Shown here: positions 26,876 to 36,080 of the stretch, one piece after another
Layout of the letters: each line of letters starts with the position of its first letter
Position numbering within the stretch: the stretch's first letter is position 1
Assembly (NCBI RefSeq): GCF_039544205.1
Contig: NZ_BAABLF010000005.1
Location: forward strand, 186,001 to 250,000
DNA: 64,000 nucleotides
Source: Ferrimonas gelatinilytica
GTDB lineage: Bacteria > Pseudomonadota > Gammaproteobacteria > Enterobacterales > Shewanellaceae
Reading direction: 5' to 3'
Notes under the pieces: generated by a model
The model's database searches: none
What the model saw: the letters and a program-made list of their open reading frames with translations, nothing else
What the model was told of the DNA's origin: nothing
Program-made: the position numbers and the translations under genes

Positions 26876-27470
26876 TGTTATCTTTTTCCAGGTCCCACAG
26901 CAGGCGGGTGTCTAGGCACTTGGCGGAGAGTTGGGTGAACAGGATCACCAGGGCAAAGTAGGTGGCAGCGGGGGCGGGACGTGCGTCGAGCAGTTGCCCC
27001 ATGTTGATGAGGCTCGCCATGATGGAGATCACGAAGAGATCCAGCATCGACCAGCGCCCAATAAACTCAATGATGTGGAAGTAGAAGCTCAGCCGTTTCT
27101 TAGACAGGGGCCACCGAAGAGAGATGGTGCTGAGGATCACCAGTAACCCCACCACCTTGGCGGCGGGGACTGCTACTGACGCGGTGAACACGATAATCGC
27201 GATCAGCGTCATGTCATTGGCAATCAGCGACAGTATGCCCGAATAGATGGTGTCGTAGCTGACGTTACCCTGGTTGATCAACTGGGTAATGGGGAGCAGG
27301 TTGGCAGGCAGAAGCAAACAGGCGGCGGTGATCAGCAGTGCCCAGCTGTACTGAAGACTGAATGGGCGCCGACGGTAGAGTCGACTCCGGCAGCGGGGGC
27401 AGTGGGGCTGCAACGGCGTCGTCAGGGCGCAGCCCGGGCAGAGACACAGCTCAGGGGTGGAGTTGCTCAT
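26865..27470 (-). CDS. PqiA/LetA-family membrane protein, C-terminal half equivalent
   Basis: A 201-residue inner-membrane protein starting MSNSTPELCLCPGCALTTPL. It holds a zinc-ribbon-like segment with two CxxC pairs (CPGC and CPRC, about residues 11-14 and 23-26) and then four predicted membrane helices, with LLLPANLLPI in the first and RWSMLDLFVISIMASLINMG late in the sequence. LetA of E. coli (427 residues) contains two such ribbon-plus-helices units; this gene matches the second and the next gene upstream the first. It overlaps both neighbours (20 bases with the N-half, 11 with letB). Together they should form the LetA partner that loads lipid into LetB. Confidence 0.9.
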   Translation of the reverse strand: MSNSTPELCLCPGCALTTPLQPHCPRCRSRLYRRRPFSLQYSWALLITAACLLLPANLLPITQLINQGNVSYDTIYSGILSLIANDMTLIAIIVFTASVAVPAAKVVGLLVILSTISLRWPLSKKRLSFYFHIIEFIGRWSMLDLFVISIMASLINMGQLLDARPAPAATYFALVILFTQLSAKCLDTRLLWDLEKDNNDL

Positions 27471-28059
27471 AACGCTGCCACATCCGGTTGGAGTTATATT
27501 CATACTGCACATAAAAGGTCATGATAAACAGTAGTGTATAACAGAGCGTGCCCCAGCCGTAGGTCAGATCTGCGATGTCGGTCAATTTGAAGATCGAAAC
27601 AAGCAGGCTGATCATGTAGATCTCCACCATGCTCAGCTCGGATAGGCCTTGATGGTAGAGCAGTAAGCGCCGAAGCAGCTTTGGCGCCTGGCCGGTTTTC
27701 AGCAGGTAGATTTGAACCAGGATAGAGACCAGCAGTAGCAGCGGAGCGAGGATCCCGGTCACGATGACGGCGATGCCCACCAGCCAGTACCCCTGCTCCA
27801 GTACGGTCAGGGCGCCATCCAGGACCGTTGTGGTGCGCAGACTTCCCACCAGGTTCACCTGAACCAGGGGGATGAGGTTGGCGGGAAAATAGATCAGTAG
27901 CGCGGCCAGAGCCAGGGCGGCCAAACCGTCCAGATCGCAATAGGGCACGTCATAGAGTCGGCTTCCGCAGCGCGGGCAGTGCGCTCGAACGCCACTGGGC
28001 AGCGCTCGCTGATGTACACTCGCGTCACAGGTTTTGCAGAGAATCAGGTTAGAAGACAA
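27451..28059 (-). CDS. PqiA/LetA-family membrane protein, N-terminal half equivalent
   Basis: A 202-residue inner-membrane protein, MSSNLILCKTCDASVHQRAL at the N terminus, with zinc-ribbon cysteines in CKTC (8-11) and CPRCG (28-32), then membrane helices containing FPANLIPLVQV, and SELSMVEIYMISLLVSIFKL, the counterpart of the conserved PqiA block. The start is read as TTG 28057-28059; the nearest upstream ATG runs into a stop after two codons, so no ATG start is available for the full zinc ribbon. It is the first gene of a minus-strand unit of three overlapping genes ending with letB, divergent from msrC. Confidence 0.88.
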   Translation of the reverse strand: MSSNLILCKTCDASVHQRALPSGVRAHCPRCGSRLYDVPYCDLDGLAALALAALLIYFPANLIPLVQVNLVGSLRTTTVLDGALTVLEQGYWLVGIAVIVTGILAPLLLLVSILVQIYLLKTGQAPKLLRRLLLYHQGLSELSMVEIYMISLLVSIFKLTDIADLTYGWGTLCYTLLFIMTFYVQYEYNSNRMWQRYEQLHP

Positions 28060-28242
28060 AGCGCTAACTCATGATGTCCATTTCCATAGGCGATCCAGTT
28101 TACCACTTCTCACGCTAAGCTGTCGGTGGTTCTCCCCTCTGCTCATAAAGTGCTCAGCGTCACCGTCCCGCTCTTGCACTCCTTGACTCACAGGGAGGAA
28201 ACTGGGTTAATGGCATGCTGAATACTTCTCTATGTTTTGACC

Positions 28243-28719
28243 ATGCTGTCTGTCCAACAACACGACTATGCCCTAATGGCGCAACAGGCGCGCAGCCTGA
28301 TTGCCGACGAGCCCAATCTCATCGCTAATCTGTCCAATCTTTCCGCCTTGATCTATCACAATGTCGAGCGTGTGAACTGGGCCGGTTTTTACCTGATGGA
28401 GGGTAAGGATGAGCTGGTATTGGGGCCGTTCCAGGGCCAGGTCGCCTGCGTCCGTATTCCTGTCGGTCGCGGCGTGTGTGGGACGGCTGTCGCCACCGGT
28501 GAGGACCAGCGTATCGATGATGTCCACCAATTCCCGGGGCATATCGCCTGCGATGCCGCCAGCGAGTCCGAACTGGTGCTGCCCATACGCCGTCACGGCG
28601 AGATCATCGGGGTGTTGGATATCGACAGTCCAGAGCAAAACCGCTTTACCGAGCAGGACCGGGCGGGGATGCGTCTGATTGTCTCTGAGCTGGAACAGTA
28701 CTTGGAGCGCCAACCATGA
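28243..28719 (+). CDS. msrC: Free methionine-(R)-sulfoxide reductase
   Basis: GAF-domain enzyme that reduces free L-methionine-(R)-sulfoxide. The 158-residue protein carries the three redox cysteines C69, C79 and C103; their spacing (10 and 24) is identical to C84, C94 and C118 of E. coli MsrC (YebR). The motif VGRGVCGTAVATGE surrounds C79. The ATG at 28243 is chosen over a TTG two codons earlier; neither has a strong ribosome site. It starts a plus-strand set with a small unknown gene, proQ and prc, with which it overlaps or abuts. Confidence 0.95.
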   Translation: MLSVQQHDYALMAQQARSLIADEPNLIANLSNLSALIYHNVERVNWAGFYLMEGKDELVLGPFQGQVACVRIPVGRGVCGTAVATGEDQRIDDVHQFPGHIACDAASESELVLPIRRHGEIIGVLDIDSPEQNRFTEQDRAGMRLIVSELEQYLERQP

Positions 28720-29015
28720 AGGAGTTGGTTGCTATCCACACCTACCTGATGGAGCCTGCGGAAGTGGGCGAGTGGGAAGGTCGTGAAGCGGAAGCTGCCG
28801 AGAATATTAATGAGATTTTTCATGCGGTCTATGACCGTGCCGATGAGGATATCGATACCGACCTGTTGGCATTGATGTTGGAGGCCATCTGGCCCCATTG
28901 GCAATTTAACCCCCAGTTGTTAGAGCTGGACGAAGACGCGCTTGATGCCTTCGTTGAAACTCTGTTTACCCATTTTGACCCCAGTAAGGGCCAGGAAACG
29001 TTTGATGACCACTGA
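28716..29015 (+). CDS. Acidic conserved-context protein of unknown function between msrC and proQ
   Basis: A 99-residue, strongly acidic protein that I do not recognise. It begins MKELVAIHTYLMEPAEVGEW and is rich in aspartate and glutamate throughout (for example DRADEDIDTDLLALMLEAIW and LELDEDALDAFVETLF), consistent with a small helical fold. It overlaps msrC by four bases (ATGA) and proQ by 11, so it is translated as part of the msrC-proQ-prc unit. No signal peptide or cysteine is present. E. coli has no gene in this position. Confidence 0.75.
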   Translation: MKELVAIHTYLMEPAEVGEWEGREAEAAENINEIFHAVYDRADEDIDTDLLALMLEAIWPHWQFNPQLLELDEDALDAFVETLFTHFDPSKGQETFDDH

Positions 29016-29685
29016 ACAAAACAACACCCCGGAAACACAGCCGGAAAACCCGGAAAAGCTGAAAGACGTGAAGGAGGTCCTGGCTTACCTGGCTGAGAAA
29101 TTCCCCTCCTGTTTTTCCCTTGAAGGGGATGCCAAGCCGCTGAAGATCGGTCTTTTCCAAGATCTTGCAGAACGCCTGGAAGGTGATGAAAAGGTCAGCA
29201 AGACTCAGCTGCGTCAGGCGATCCGCCGCTACACCAACAGCTGGCGTTACCTGCGCAGTGCCCAGCCGGGCGCCGTGCGGGTCGATCTGGACGGAAACCC
29301 GTGTGGTGAGCTGGATGCGGAACACATCGAGCACGCCCAGAAGACCCTGCAGGAGAGCCAGGAGCGCGCCAAGGCCCAACGCCAGGAGCGTCAGGCAAAG
29401 AGCCCCAAGGGCGAGAAAGCCCCGGCTCGACGTCGTCCGGCCCGAGCCGAACATGCCGGCAAGGTGAAAGCGGCTAAGCTTAAACAAAAAGTGGAGCCGA
29501 AGCGGAACCTGCCGCCCATGGAGAAAGTCTCATCAGATAAGTTGAGCGCAAACCAGGGTGTTATGGTGATGCTCGGCAGTGCGCCGGCGAAGGGTGTTAT
29601 CGTTGACATCAACCGTGATGATGTCATGGTTCGTCTGGAGTCCGGTTTGACCGTAAAAGTTAAGGTCGACCACATCCGCATCTGA
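29005..29685 (+). CDS. proQ: RNA chaperone ProQ
   Basis: Global RNA-binding protein of the FinO family that stabilises sRNAs and mRNA 3' ends. The 226-residue protein has the FinO-like domain (about residues 15-125, with PLKIGLFQDLAERL, LRQAIRRYTNSWRYL), a long basic linker rich in K, R, Q and A (about 115-175), and a C-terminal Tudor-like domain (ANQGVMVMLGS ... VRLESGLTVKVKVDHIRI). Length is close to E. coli ProQ (232). ATG 29005 has AGGAAA upstream and overlaps the preceding acidic gene. As in E. coli, prc follows directly. Confidence 0.96.
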   Translation: MTTEQNNTPETQPENPEKLKDVKEVLAYLAEKFPSCFSLEGDAKPLKIGLFQDLAERLEGDEKVSKTQLRQAIRRYTNSWRYLRSAQPGAVRVDLDGNPCGELDAEHIEHAQKTLQESQERAKAQRQERQAKSPKGEKAPARRRPARAEHAGKVKAAKLKQKVEPKRNLPPMEKVSSDKLSANQGVMVMLGSAPAKGVIVDINRDDVMVRLESGLTVKVKVDHIRI

Positions 29686-29720
29686 TTGAACAGCAAGATG
29701 CCAGAAGGAGTTGCGAGTTG

Positions 29721-31766
29721 ATGATAAAGAGAACCCTATCCGCTTTGGTTGCTGGACTCCTGCTCAGTACCTCAGTGATGGCCGGCAGCTCGGCCCCGGC
29801 GCTGAGTGACTTGCCCACGCTCCAACAGGAGTCCCAGCATAAAGTGGCCAGTAAGCGGATAACCGATCTGTTTACCCGCTCGCACTATCGTCAGGTTGAT
29901 TTCGACCAGTCGTTTTCGGCCCAGGCGTTTGAACGTTACCTTCAACAGCTGGATTTCAACCGCACGAACCTGCTGGCGTCCGACATTGCCAAGTACGATC
30001 GTCTTCGCTCCCGCTTTATCCCCCAGATCACCAAGGGGGATCTTGACCAGGCTTACGAACTCTACGAGCTTTCGATGAAGCGCCGTTTCGAGCGTCTTCA
30101 GTATGCGCTGACATTGCTGGATAAGCCCTTCGATTTCGATCAAGCGGGCGACAAGTACTACTTTGACCGTGAAGAGGCGGCCTGGCCGACCACCACGGCT
30201 GAGCTCAACGAGCTTTGGCGTCAGCGGGTCAAGTACGACGCTCTGAATCTGGCCATGACCGGTAAAGCGTGGGACGAGATCCAGCCGATGTTGACCAAGC
30301 GTTACCAGAACGCCATGAAACGCCTCACTCAGACCCAGAGTGAAGATGTTTTCCAGGCGGTGATGAACGCCTTTGCCTACACCGTTGAACCCCATACCAG
30401 CTACCTCTCGCCTCGAAACGCGGACCGCTTCCAGCAGGAGATGAACCTGTCGCTGGAGGGTATCGGCGCGGTACTGATGATTGATGACGACTACACGGTT
30501 ATCCGCTCTCTGGTGACCGGTGGACCCGCCGATCGTCAGGGCGAGCTGAAACCTGACGACAGGATCATCGGTGTCGGCCAGGAGGGCGAGGAGATTGTTG
30601 ACGTGATCGGCTGGCGACTGGATGACGTGGTCGACCTGATCAAAGGTCCCAAGGATACCCAGGTTACCCTGCAGGTGTTGGCCGCGAAAGATGGTAACAA
30701 CGCCCGGCCCAAGTTGATCGAGATCGTGCGTGACAAGGTGCGCCTGGAAGACCGTGCGGTGAAATCCGGGGTGCTTAAAGTTGAGCAGGGGAATGGTCAG
30801 ACACGTCGCGTAGGGGTGATAGAGATCCCCAGCTTCTACATGAACATCAGTCAGGACGTCGCCGCCGAGCTCAAAACGCTCGAACAACAGGATGTCGAAG
30901 GGATCATCATTGACCTAAGGGGCAATGGTGGCGGTGCGCTTAGCGAAGCCAGCCTGCTGTCCGGCCTCTTTATCCGGCAGGGGCCGGTGGTTCAGATCCG
31001 TGACCAGCGTGGACGTATCACCGTCAATGGCGACAGTGACGGTCGCCTGGCCTACGACGGGCCACTGACGGTGCTGGTGGATCGTTACAGTGCGTCCGCC
31101 TCCGAAATCTTCGCTGCTGCGATGCAGGACTATGGTCGAGCCCTGGTGCTGGGTGAACAGACCTTTGGTAAGGGAACCGTGCAGCAGCATCGTCAACTGG
31201 GTCGGATCTACGATCTCTACGACAAGCCGATGGGCAACGTCACTTACACCATTGCCAAGTTCTACCGTATTAATGGCGGCAGCACCCAGCTTCGTGGCGT
31301 CGTTCCCGATCTGACTTTCCCTAGCTACGTCCGTGATGGCGAGTTCGGGGAATCTCAGGAGGACAATGCGTTGCCTTGGGACTCGGTGCCCGCGGCTCGC
31401 TATGGCTCTCTTGACTGGATCGCCCCTGAACTCTTGACCCAGCTTGAGCGTCGACACGAGCAGCGGGTACAGGACAATGTCGAATTCCGCATGTTGCAGG
31501 AGGACATTGCCCGTTATCGTGAACACAAGGACCGTAAATGGATCTCTCTGGTGAAAGCGGAGCGCGAGGCGGAGGAGCGTGAAGACGATGCCAGAGCCCT
31601 TGAGCGGACCAATGTTCGTCGCGTGATGATGGGTATGGAACCGGTGGAGTCCCTGGCCGAGGCAGAGGATATGGAGTTGGAGGACTTCCTCCTTGATGAA
31701 GCCGGTGCCATTACGCTGGATATGGTGGATTGGACGCTGACCGCGAAGCGAGCGCCAGACGCCTGA
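29721..31766 (+). CDS. prc: Carboxy-terminal (tail-specific) protease Prc/Tsp
   Basis: Periplasmic S41 protease that degrades tagged or misfolded proteins and processes penicillin-binding protein 3 and murein hydrolases in E. coli. The 681-residue protein has a signal peptide (about residues 1-22, cut after VMAGS or similar), an N-terminal domain, a PDZ domain (about 240-320, with SLEGIGAVL), and the protease domain with catalytic S459 in YSASASE and K484 in FGKGTVQQ, 25 residues apart as in E. coli. A TTG at 29718 is in frame but ATG 29721 is preferred; GGAG lies 10 bases before it. Confidence 0.97.
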   Translation: MIKRTLSALVAGLLLSTSVMAGSSAPALSDLPTLQQESQHKVASKRITDLFTRSHYRQVDFDQSFSAQAFERYLQQLDFNRTNLLASDIAKYDRLRSRFIPQITKGDLDQAYELYELSMKRRFERLQYALTLLDKPFDFDQAGDKYYFDREEAAWPTTTAELNELWRQRVKYDALNLAMTGKAWDEIQPMLTKRYQNAMKRLTQTQSEDVFQAVMNAFAYTVEPHTSYLSPRNADRFQQEMNLSLEGIGAVLMIDDDYTVIRSLVTGGPADRQGELKPDDRIIGVGQEGEEIVDVIGWRLDDVVDLIKGPKDTQVTLQVLAAKDGNNARPKLIEIVRDKVRLEDRAVKSGVLKVEQGNGQTRRVGVIEIPSFYMNISQDVAAELKTLEQQDVEGIIIDLRGNGGGALSEASLLSGLFIRQGPVVQIRDQRGRITVNGDSDGRLAYDGPLTVLVDRYSASASEIFAAAMQDYGRALVLGEQTFGKGTVQQHRQLGRIYDLYDKPMGNVTYTIAKFYRINGGSTQLRGVVPDLTFPSYVRDGEFGESQEDNALPWDSVPAARYGSLDWIAPELLTQLERRHEQRVQDNVEFRMLQEDIARYREHKDRKWISLVKAEREAEEREDDARALERTNVRRVMMGMEPVESLAEAEDMELEDFLLDEAGAITLDMVDWTLTAKRAPDA

Positions 31767-31791
31767 ACCCGATAATCGTTGGCTCGAATAG

Positions 31792-31819
31792 GCCGCTCCG
31801 ATAGGGGCGGCTTTTTTTT
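31792..31819 (+). terminator. Terminator after prc
   Basis: GCCGCTCC pairs with GGGGCGGC (one G-T pair) around GATA, followed by eight Ts. Confidence 0.92.
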
Positions 31820-31892
31820 GTGAGCTTGCCCAAGTGCGCCGTAACCTGTAGAAAAGAAAGAGATTACAAGTTAACAACATCAGGGATGTGTG

Positions 31893-33266
31893 ATGAGCCG
31901 AGAGAAGACCTCGACCGTGCGCTGGTCCAGTCGTTTGAGTTATGTGTTGGCCGCCACCGGGGCTGCCGTAGGCCTGGGAAACATCTGGAAGTTTCCCTAC
32001 ATCATGGGGGAGAACGGCGGCGGCGCCTTCGTGCTGGTGTACCTAGCCTGCATCCTACTTATCGGGATCCCGATCATGATGGGGGAGGTCATGATTGGTA
32101 AATTCGGCCGTCAGACCCCCGCACGCAGTGCCCGCCTTTTGGCCGATGCTTCCGGGGCGAGGAAGGGGTGGTCCGCTGTGGGGTGGTTCGGGGTGCTTAC
32201 TGGCTTTTTGATCCTCAGTTTTTACGTGGTGATCGCTGGCTGGGCTTTGGCCTACACCTACTATGGATTTATCGGCAGTTTCAGTGGCCAGGATGCGGAT
32301 CAGATCGCCGCACTCTTTTCTGATCTCAACAGTGAACCCAGCCGCTTGATGGGGTGGAGTTTTCTCCTTCTGGCCGCCACCGTATTGGTAGTCGGTAACG
32401 GCGTCCGTGATGGTTTGGAGCGCGCCGTGAACGGGATGATGCCGGTGCTCTTTGTCCTGCTGGTCATTATGGTGATCTACGCCTACCAGAGGGGCAATTT
32501 CGAAGAAGCCTACCAGTTCATGTTCAACGCAGATTTTTCCAAGTTAAGTTGGAAGGGGGTGTTGGTCGCACTCGGTCATAGTTTCTTCACCCTATCGCTT
32601 GCCTCCGGGATCATGACCATGTATGGCGCCTATCTGCCGGATGGCACATCTCTGGTTAAGACCTCGCTCTGGATCGCCTTCATGGATACTCTGGTCGCCA
32701 TACTGGCGGGCCTGGCGATCTATCCCATTGTCTTTGGGAACGGGCTGGAACCTGGGGCCGGGCCCGGTCTTATCTTCATGACACTCCCCATTGCGTTTGG
32801 CGAGATGCCCTTTGGGCAGCTGTTTGGCGGCCTCTTTTTCCTGATGCTGGTGGTGGCCGCCTTTACCTCCGCGCTGGCGTTGATTGAATCATCCGTGGCG
32901 TGGTTGGTTGAGCGGCACGGTTTTGGCCGTATGAAGGCGGCCCTGTTGGCCGGGGGCGCGATTTGGGTGGTCAGCCAACTGACCATCTTTTCCCTCACCG
33001 GCGCCAGCTGGGCTGAATTCCAGCTGGGGAGCAAGACGGTGACCCTGTTCGATGGTATCGATTACCTGACCTCGAGCATCATGCTGCCGCTGGGGGGATT
33101 GATGATCGCGCTGTTCGTTGGTCGCGTGGTGACTCGGGATATCAGCGTCCGCACCTTGGCGACCTCCCCGCTGGTGTACAAGGTTTGGCGGCTCTGTGTG
33201 CGCTACATCGCTCCGGTGGCGGTGGTGTTGGTGTTCCTTCAACAGCTCGGCTTATTCTCGCTCTAG
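31893..33266 (+). CDS. Sodium-dependent transporter of the NSS/SNF family
   Basis: A 457-residue inner-membrane symporter that would import an amino acid or similar amine with Na+. The first helix contains LSYVLAATGAAVGLGNIWKFPY, holding the Na+ and substrate contact residues of LeuT-like proteins, followed by GGGAFVLVYL and GIPIMMGEVMIG. About eleven to twelve helices are expected. ATG 31893 follows GGGATGTGTG; a GTG directly before it is in frame. It stands alone between the prc terminator and a hairpin. The substrate cannot be inferred from sequence by eye. Confidence 0.92.
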   Translation: MSREKTSTVRWSSRLSYVLAATGAAVGLGNIWKFPYIMGENGGGAFVLVYLACILLIGIPIMMGEVMIGKFGRQTPARSARLLADASGARKGWSAVGWFGVLTGFLILSFYVVIAGWALAYTYYGFIGSFSGQDADQIAALFSDLNSEPSRLMGWSFLLLAATVLVVGNGVRDGLERAVNGMMPVLFVLLVIMVIYAYQRGNFEEAYQFMFNADFSKLSWKGVLVALGHSFFTLSLASGIMTMYGAYLPDGTSLVKTSLWIAFMDTLVAILAGLAIYPIVFGNGLEPGAGPGLIFMTLPIAFGEMPFGQLFGGLFFLMLVVAAFTSALALIESSVAWLVERHGFGRMKAALLAGGAIWVVSQLTIFSLTGASWAEFQLGSKTVTLFDGIDYLTSSIMLPLGGLMIALFVGRVVTRDISVRTLATSPLVYKVWRLCVRYIAPVAVVLVFLQQLGLFSL

Positions 33267-33322
33267 TCGTCACGCACAACTGTGTACTGCCCGTTGCGCA
33301 GAGGTTAAACAGTCAGACAGAT

Positions 33323-33350
33323 GGCGCGCCACAGGGCGCGCCTCTTTATT
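33323..33350 (+). terminator. Probable terminator after the NSS transporter
   Basis: GGCGCGCC pairs with GGCGCGCC around ACAG, an 8-bp all-GC stem, followed by TCTTTATT. The T run is interrupted, so efficiency is uncertain. Confidence 0.7.
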
Positions 33351-33435
33351 GGCAGCCTGATATACTGCAGCCCTCTTCACCGTCCCGACCCCGAGTCGAT
33401 GACGTTATGCCGCCGATATAAGGAGACTGCCTTCG

Positions 33436-36030
33436 ATGCAGCAGATTCAAGCGAAACGCCGAATGGATTACCAGGCCCCGGACTTCACCGTGGAGCAGAT
33501 CGACCTGACATTTGAACTGGACGATCACGCTACTCGTGTTACCGCGGTCTCCCAGCTACGTCGCTGTCGTGAAGGTGCCACCGAATTGCGGTTGGATGGT
33601 GAACAGCTGACCCTGGTCAGCGTGAGTGTCGACGGCGAGTCATGGCCTCACACCCTCGAAGAGGGGCAACTCGTCCTCGCCCTAGATCAGGCTGAGTGCG
33701 AACTGACGGTGGTGACCGAGCTTGATCCGGCCAACAACACCTCGCTGGAAGGCTTGTACCAGTCCGGTGGTGCCTTCTGCACCCAGTGTGAAGCAGAGGG
33801 CTTCCGTCGGATCACCTACTTCCTCGACCGGCCGGATGTGCTGGCTCGGTATCGCACTCGCATCGAAGCGGACCGGACGCGCTTCCCGTTCCTGCTCTCC
33901 AACGGCAATAAGGTGGCCAGCGGCCATCTGCCGGACGGCCGTCACTTCTGTGAATGGGAAGATCCCTTTCCGAAGCCCAGCTATCTCTTCGCCCTGGTTG
34001 CCGGGGATTTCGACCGGCTGACGGATACCTTTACCACCGCATCCGGGCGCGATGTGGCTCTTGAGCTTTATGTGGACAGGGGCAACCTGTCCCGGGCGGA
34101 ACACGCTATGGTCTCCCTGAAGCGGGCCATGGCATGGGATGAGGCCCGTTTCGGCCTGGAGTACGATCTCGATATCTACATGATCGTCGCGGTGGATTTC
34201 TTCAATATGGGCGCGATGGAAAACAAGGGCCTGAACATCTTCAACAGCAAGGCGGTCCTGGCGGATCCCCAGACCGCCACCGATGATGAGTACCACAGGA
34301 TCGAATCGATCATCGGTCACGAGTACTTCCACAACTGGACCGGTAACCGGGTGACCTGTCGGGACTGGTTCCAGCTCAGTCTCAAAGAGGGCCTGACGGT
34401 CTTTCGCGACCAGGAGTTCTCCTCCGACGTTGGCTCCCCCGTGGTCAACCGGATCCTGGCGGTAAAAACCATCCGTAACCACCAGTTCGCTGAGGATGCG
34501 GGGCCGATGGCGCATCCGATCCGGCCGGAACAGGTGATCGAGATGAACAACTTCTACACGGTTACCGTCTACGACAAGGGGGCGGAGGTGATCCGCATGA
34601 TGCACACGCTCCTCGGCGAAGCGGCGTTCCAGGCAGGCATGCGCTGCTATTTCGAGCGTCACGACGGACAGGCGGTGACCTGTGATGACTTCGTGGCCGC
34701 CATGGAGGATGCCAGTGGCGTGGACTTGAGCCAGTTCCGGCTCTGGTACAGCCAGTCCGGCACCCCGGTAGTGACGGCGCAGGAGCACTATGACGCTGAA
34801 CAGGGCCGTCTGCGACTGGTGTTGAACCAGCATACGCGGCCCACCGCCGACCAGGGAGAGAAGCACCCGTTGCACATTCCGGTTCGCATCCAGCTTATCG
34901 ACAGGGAGGGCAGGGATGTCCCCCTTATCTGCGATGGTCAGGTGACCGATCCGGTGCTCAATTTCACCGAAGCCAGCCAGGAGTGGTGCTTTGAGCAGTT
35001 GCCCGGGCCGGTGGTGCTTTCCCTGTTCGATAACTTCTCGGCGCCGGTCAAGCTGGAACAAGCACTGGAGCGGGATGCCCTGGCGCTGCTCCTGGCTCAC
35101 GCAGGGAACGATTTCGCCCGTTGGGATGCGGGTCAACGTCTTTTGAGCGACGAGGTGTTCGCACTGGCTGAGCAGGCGCAGGAGGCGGTATCCGATATCA
35201 CCCTGGATGCTCTGCGCGCGGTGTTGCTCAATGACCAACTGGACCCGGCGCTGTCGGCCCAGCTTTTGACCCTGCCGGCGGAGGCGACCCTGGCGCAGGC
35301 GAAAGGTGGCCTGGATCCGGAAACCCTGCATCTTGCACGTCGTCAGGCGATGGAGCAGATCGGTTGGCATTTAGAGGATGAACTGAACGCCCGTTACCGC
35401 CAGTGTGTCGACCCTGCCTACCGCAGCGATGCCGAGGCGGTTGGCCGCCGCGCCCTGAAAAATGCTTGCCTGTTCCTGTTGGCGCAGAGCGGAAAGGTGC
35501 AGGCGCAGCAGCTTTGTGAGCACCAGTTCAAAACCGCGGATAACATGACCGACCGTTTGGCCGCACTCAACGCGCTTAACCAGGCCCAACTGCCGGCCGC
35601 CGCGTCTGCGATGGCCGAGTTTGAACAGCAGTGGCGTAATGACCCCCTGGTCATGGACAAGTGGTTCAGCCAGATCGGCACCTTGCCCGGTGGTGATGTG
35701 GTGGCAAAAATCCGTGGCGCGATGGACCATCCCGCTTTCGACCTGGCCAATCCGAACCGGGTTCGTGCCCTAATCAGTGCCTTCGCCGCCGGTAACCGCC
35801 AAGCGTTCCATGCGGAGGATGGCAGCGGTTACACACTGCTGACCGATATCCTGATTAAACTCAACGGGATCAATCCTCAAAACGCGGCCCGCATGATGAC
35901 GCCACTGCTCGAATGGCGGGACCAGGATGCCGAGCGCCAGGCGCTGATGAAGGCCCAGCTTCAACGCCTGGCTGAGTTGCCGGATCTCAGCCGGGATCTT
36001 TATGAGAAGGTGAGCAAAGCCCTCGGCTAG
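33436..36030 (+). CDS. pepN: Aminopeptidase N
   Basis: Broad-specificity M1 zinc aminopeptidase, cytoplasmic. The 864-residue protein (E. coli 870) has the substrate-binding GAMEN near residue 260 and the zinc site H295-E296-x-x-H299 in IGHEYFHNW, with the third ligand in SLKEGLTVF about 20 residues on. The C-terminal half forms the helical domain of the PepN class. ATG 33436 follows GGAGACTGCCTTCG. The gene is monocistronic, closed by a strong terminator. Confidence 0.97.
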   Translation: MQQIQAKRRMDYQAPDFTVEQIDLTFELDDHATRVTAVSQLRRCREGATELRLDGEQLTLVSVSVDGESWPHTLEEGQLVLALDQAECELTVVTELDPANNTSLEGLYQSGGAFCTQCEAEGFRRITYFLDRPDVLARYRTRIEADRTRFPFLLSNGNKVASGHLPDGRHFCEWEDPFPKPSYLFALVAGDFDRLTDTFTTASGRDVALELYVDRGNLSRAEHAMVSLKRAMAWDEARFGLEYDLDIYMIVAVDFFNMGAMENKGLNIFNSKAVLADPQTATDDEYHRIESIIGHEYFHNWTGNRVTCRDWFQLSLKEGLTVFRDQEFSSDVGSPVVNRILAVKTIRNHQFAEDAGPMAHPIRPEQVIEMNNFYTVTVYDKGAEVIRMMHTLLGEAAFQAGMRCYFERHDGQAVTCDDFVAAMEDASGVDLSQFRLWYSQSGTPVVTAQEHYDAEQGRLRLVLNQHTRPTADQGEKHPLHIPVRIQLIDREGRDVPLICDGQVTDPVLNFTEASQEWCFEQLPGPVVLSLFDNFSAPVKLEQALERDALALLLAHAGNDFARWDAGQRLLSDEVFALAEQAQEAVSDITLDALRAVLLNDQLDPALSAQLLTLPAEATLAQAKGGLDPETLHLARRQAMEQIGWHLEDELNARYRQCVDPAYRSDAEAVGRRALKNACLFLLAQSGKVQAQQLCEHQFKTADNMTDRLAALNALNQAQLPAAASAMAEFEQQWRNDPLVMDKWFSQIGTLPGGDVVAKIRGAMDHPAFDLANPNRVRALISAFAAGNRQAFHAEDGSGYTLLTDILIKLNGINPQNAARMMTPLLEWRDQDAERQALMKAQLQRLAELPDLSRDLYEKVSKALG

Positions 36031-36053
36031 ACGCGCTTTGGTGTGACACCTGG

Positions 36054-36080
36054 AAAAGAGGAGCCCTTGGCTCCTCTTTT
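36054..36080 (+). terminator. Terminator after pepN
   Basis: AAAAGAGGAGCC pairs with GGCTCCTCTTTT around CTT, a 12-bp stem ending in a T run (TTTTCTATTTTT follows). Confidence 0.93.

Noticed and set aside
29772..30887. 371-codon open frame antisense to prc
   Set aside because: Overlaps the conserved protease gene completely and has no start context.
33682..35370. 562-codon open frame antisense to pepN
   Set aside because: Exact shadow of the pepN codon pattern in GC-rich DNA; no ribosome site and low-complexity composition.
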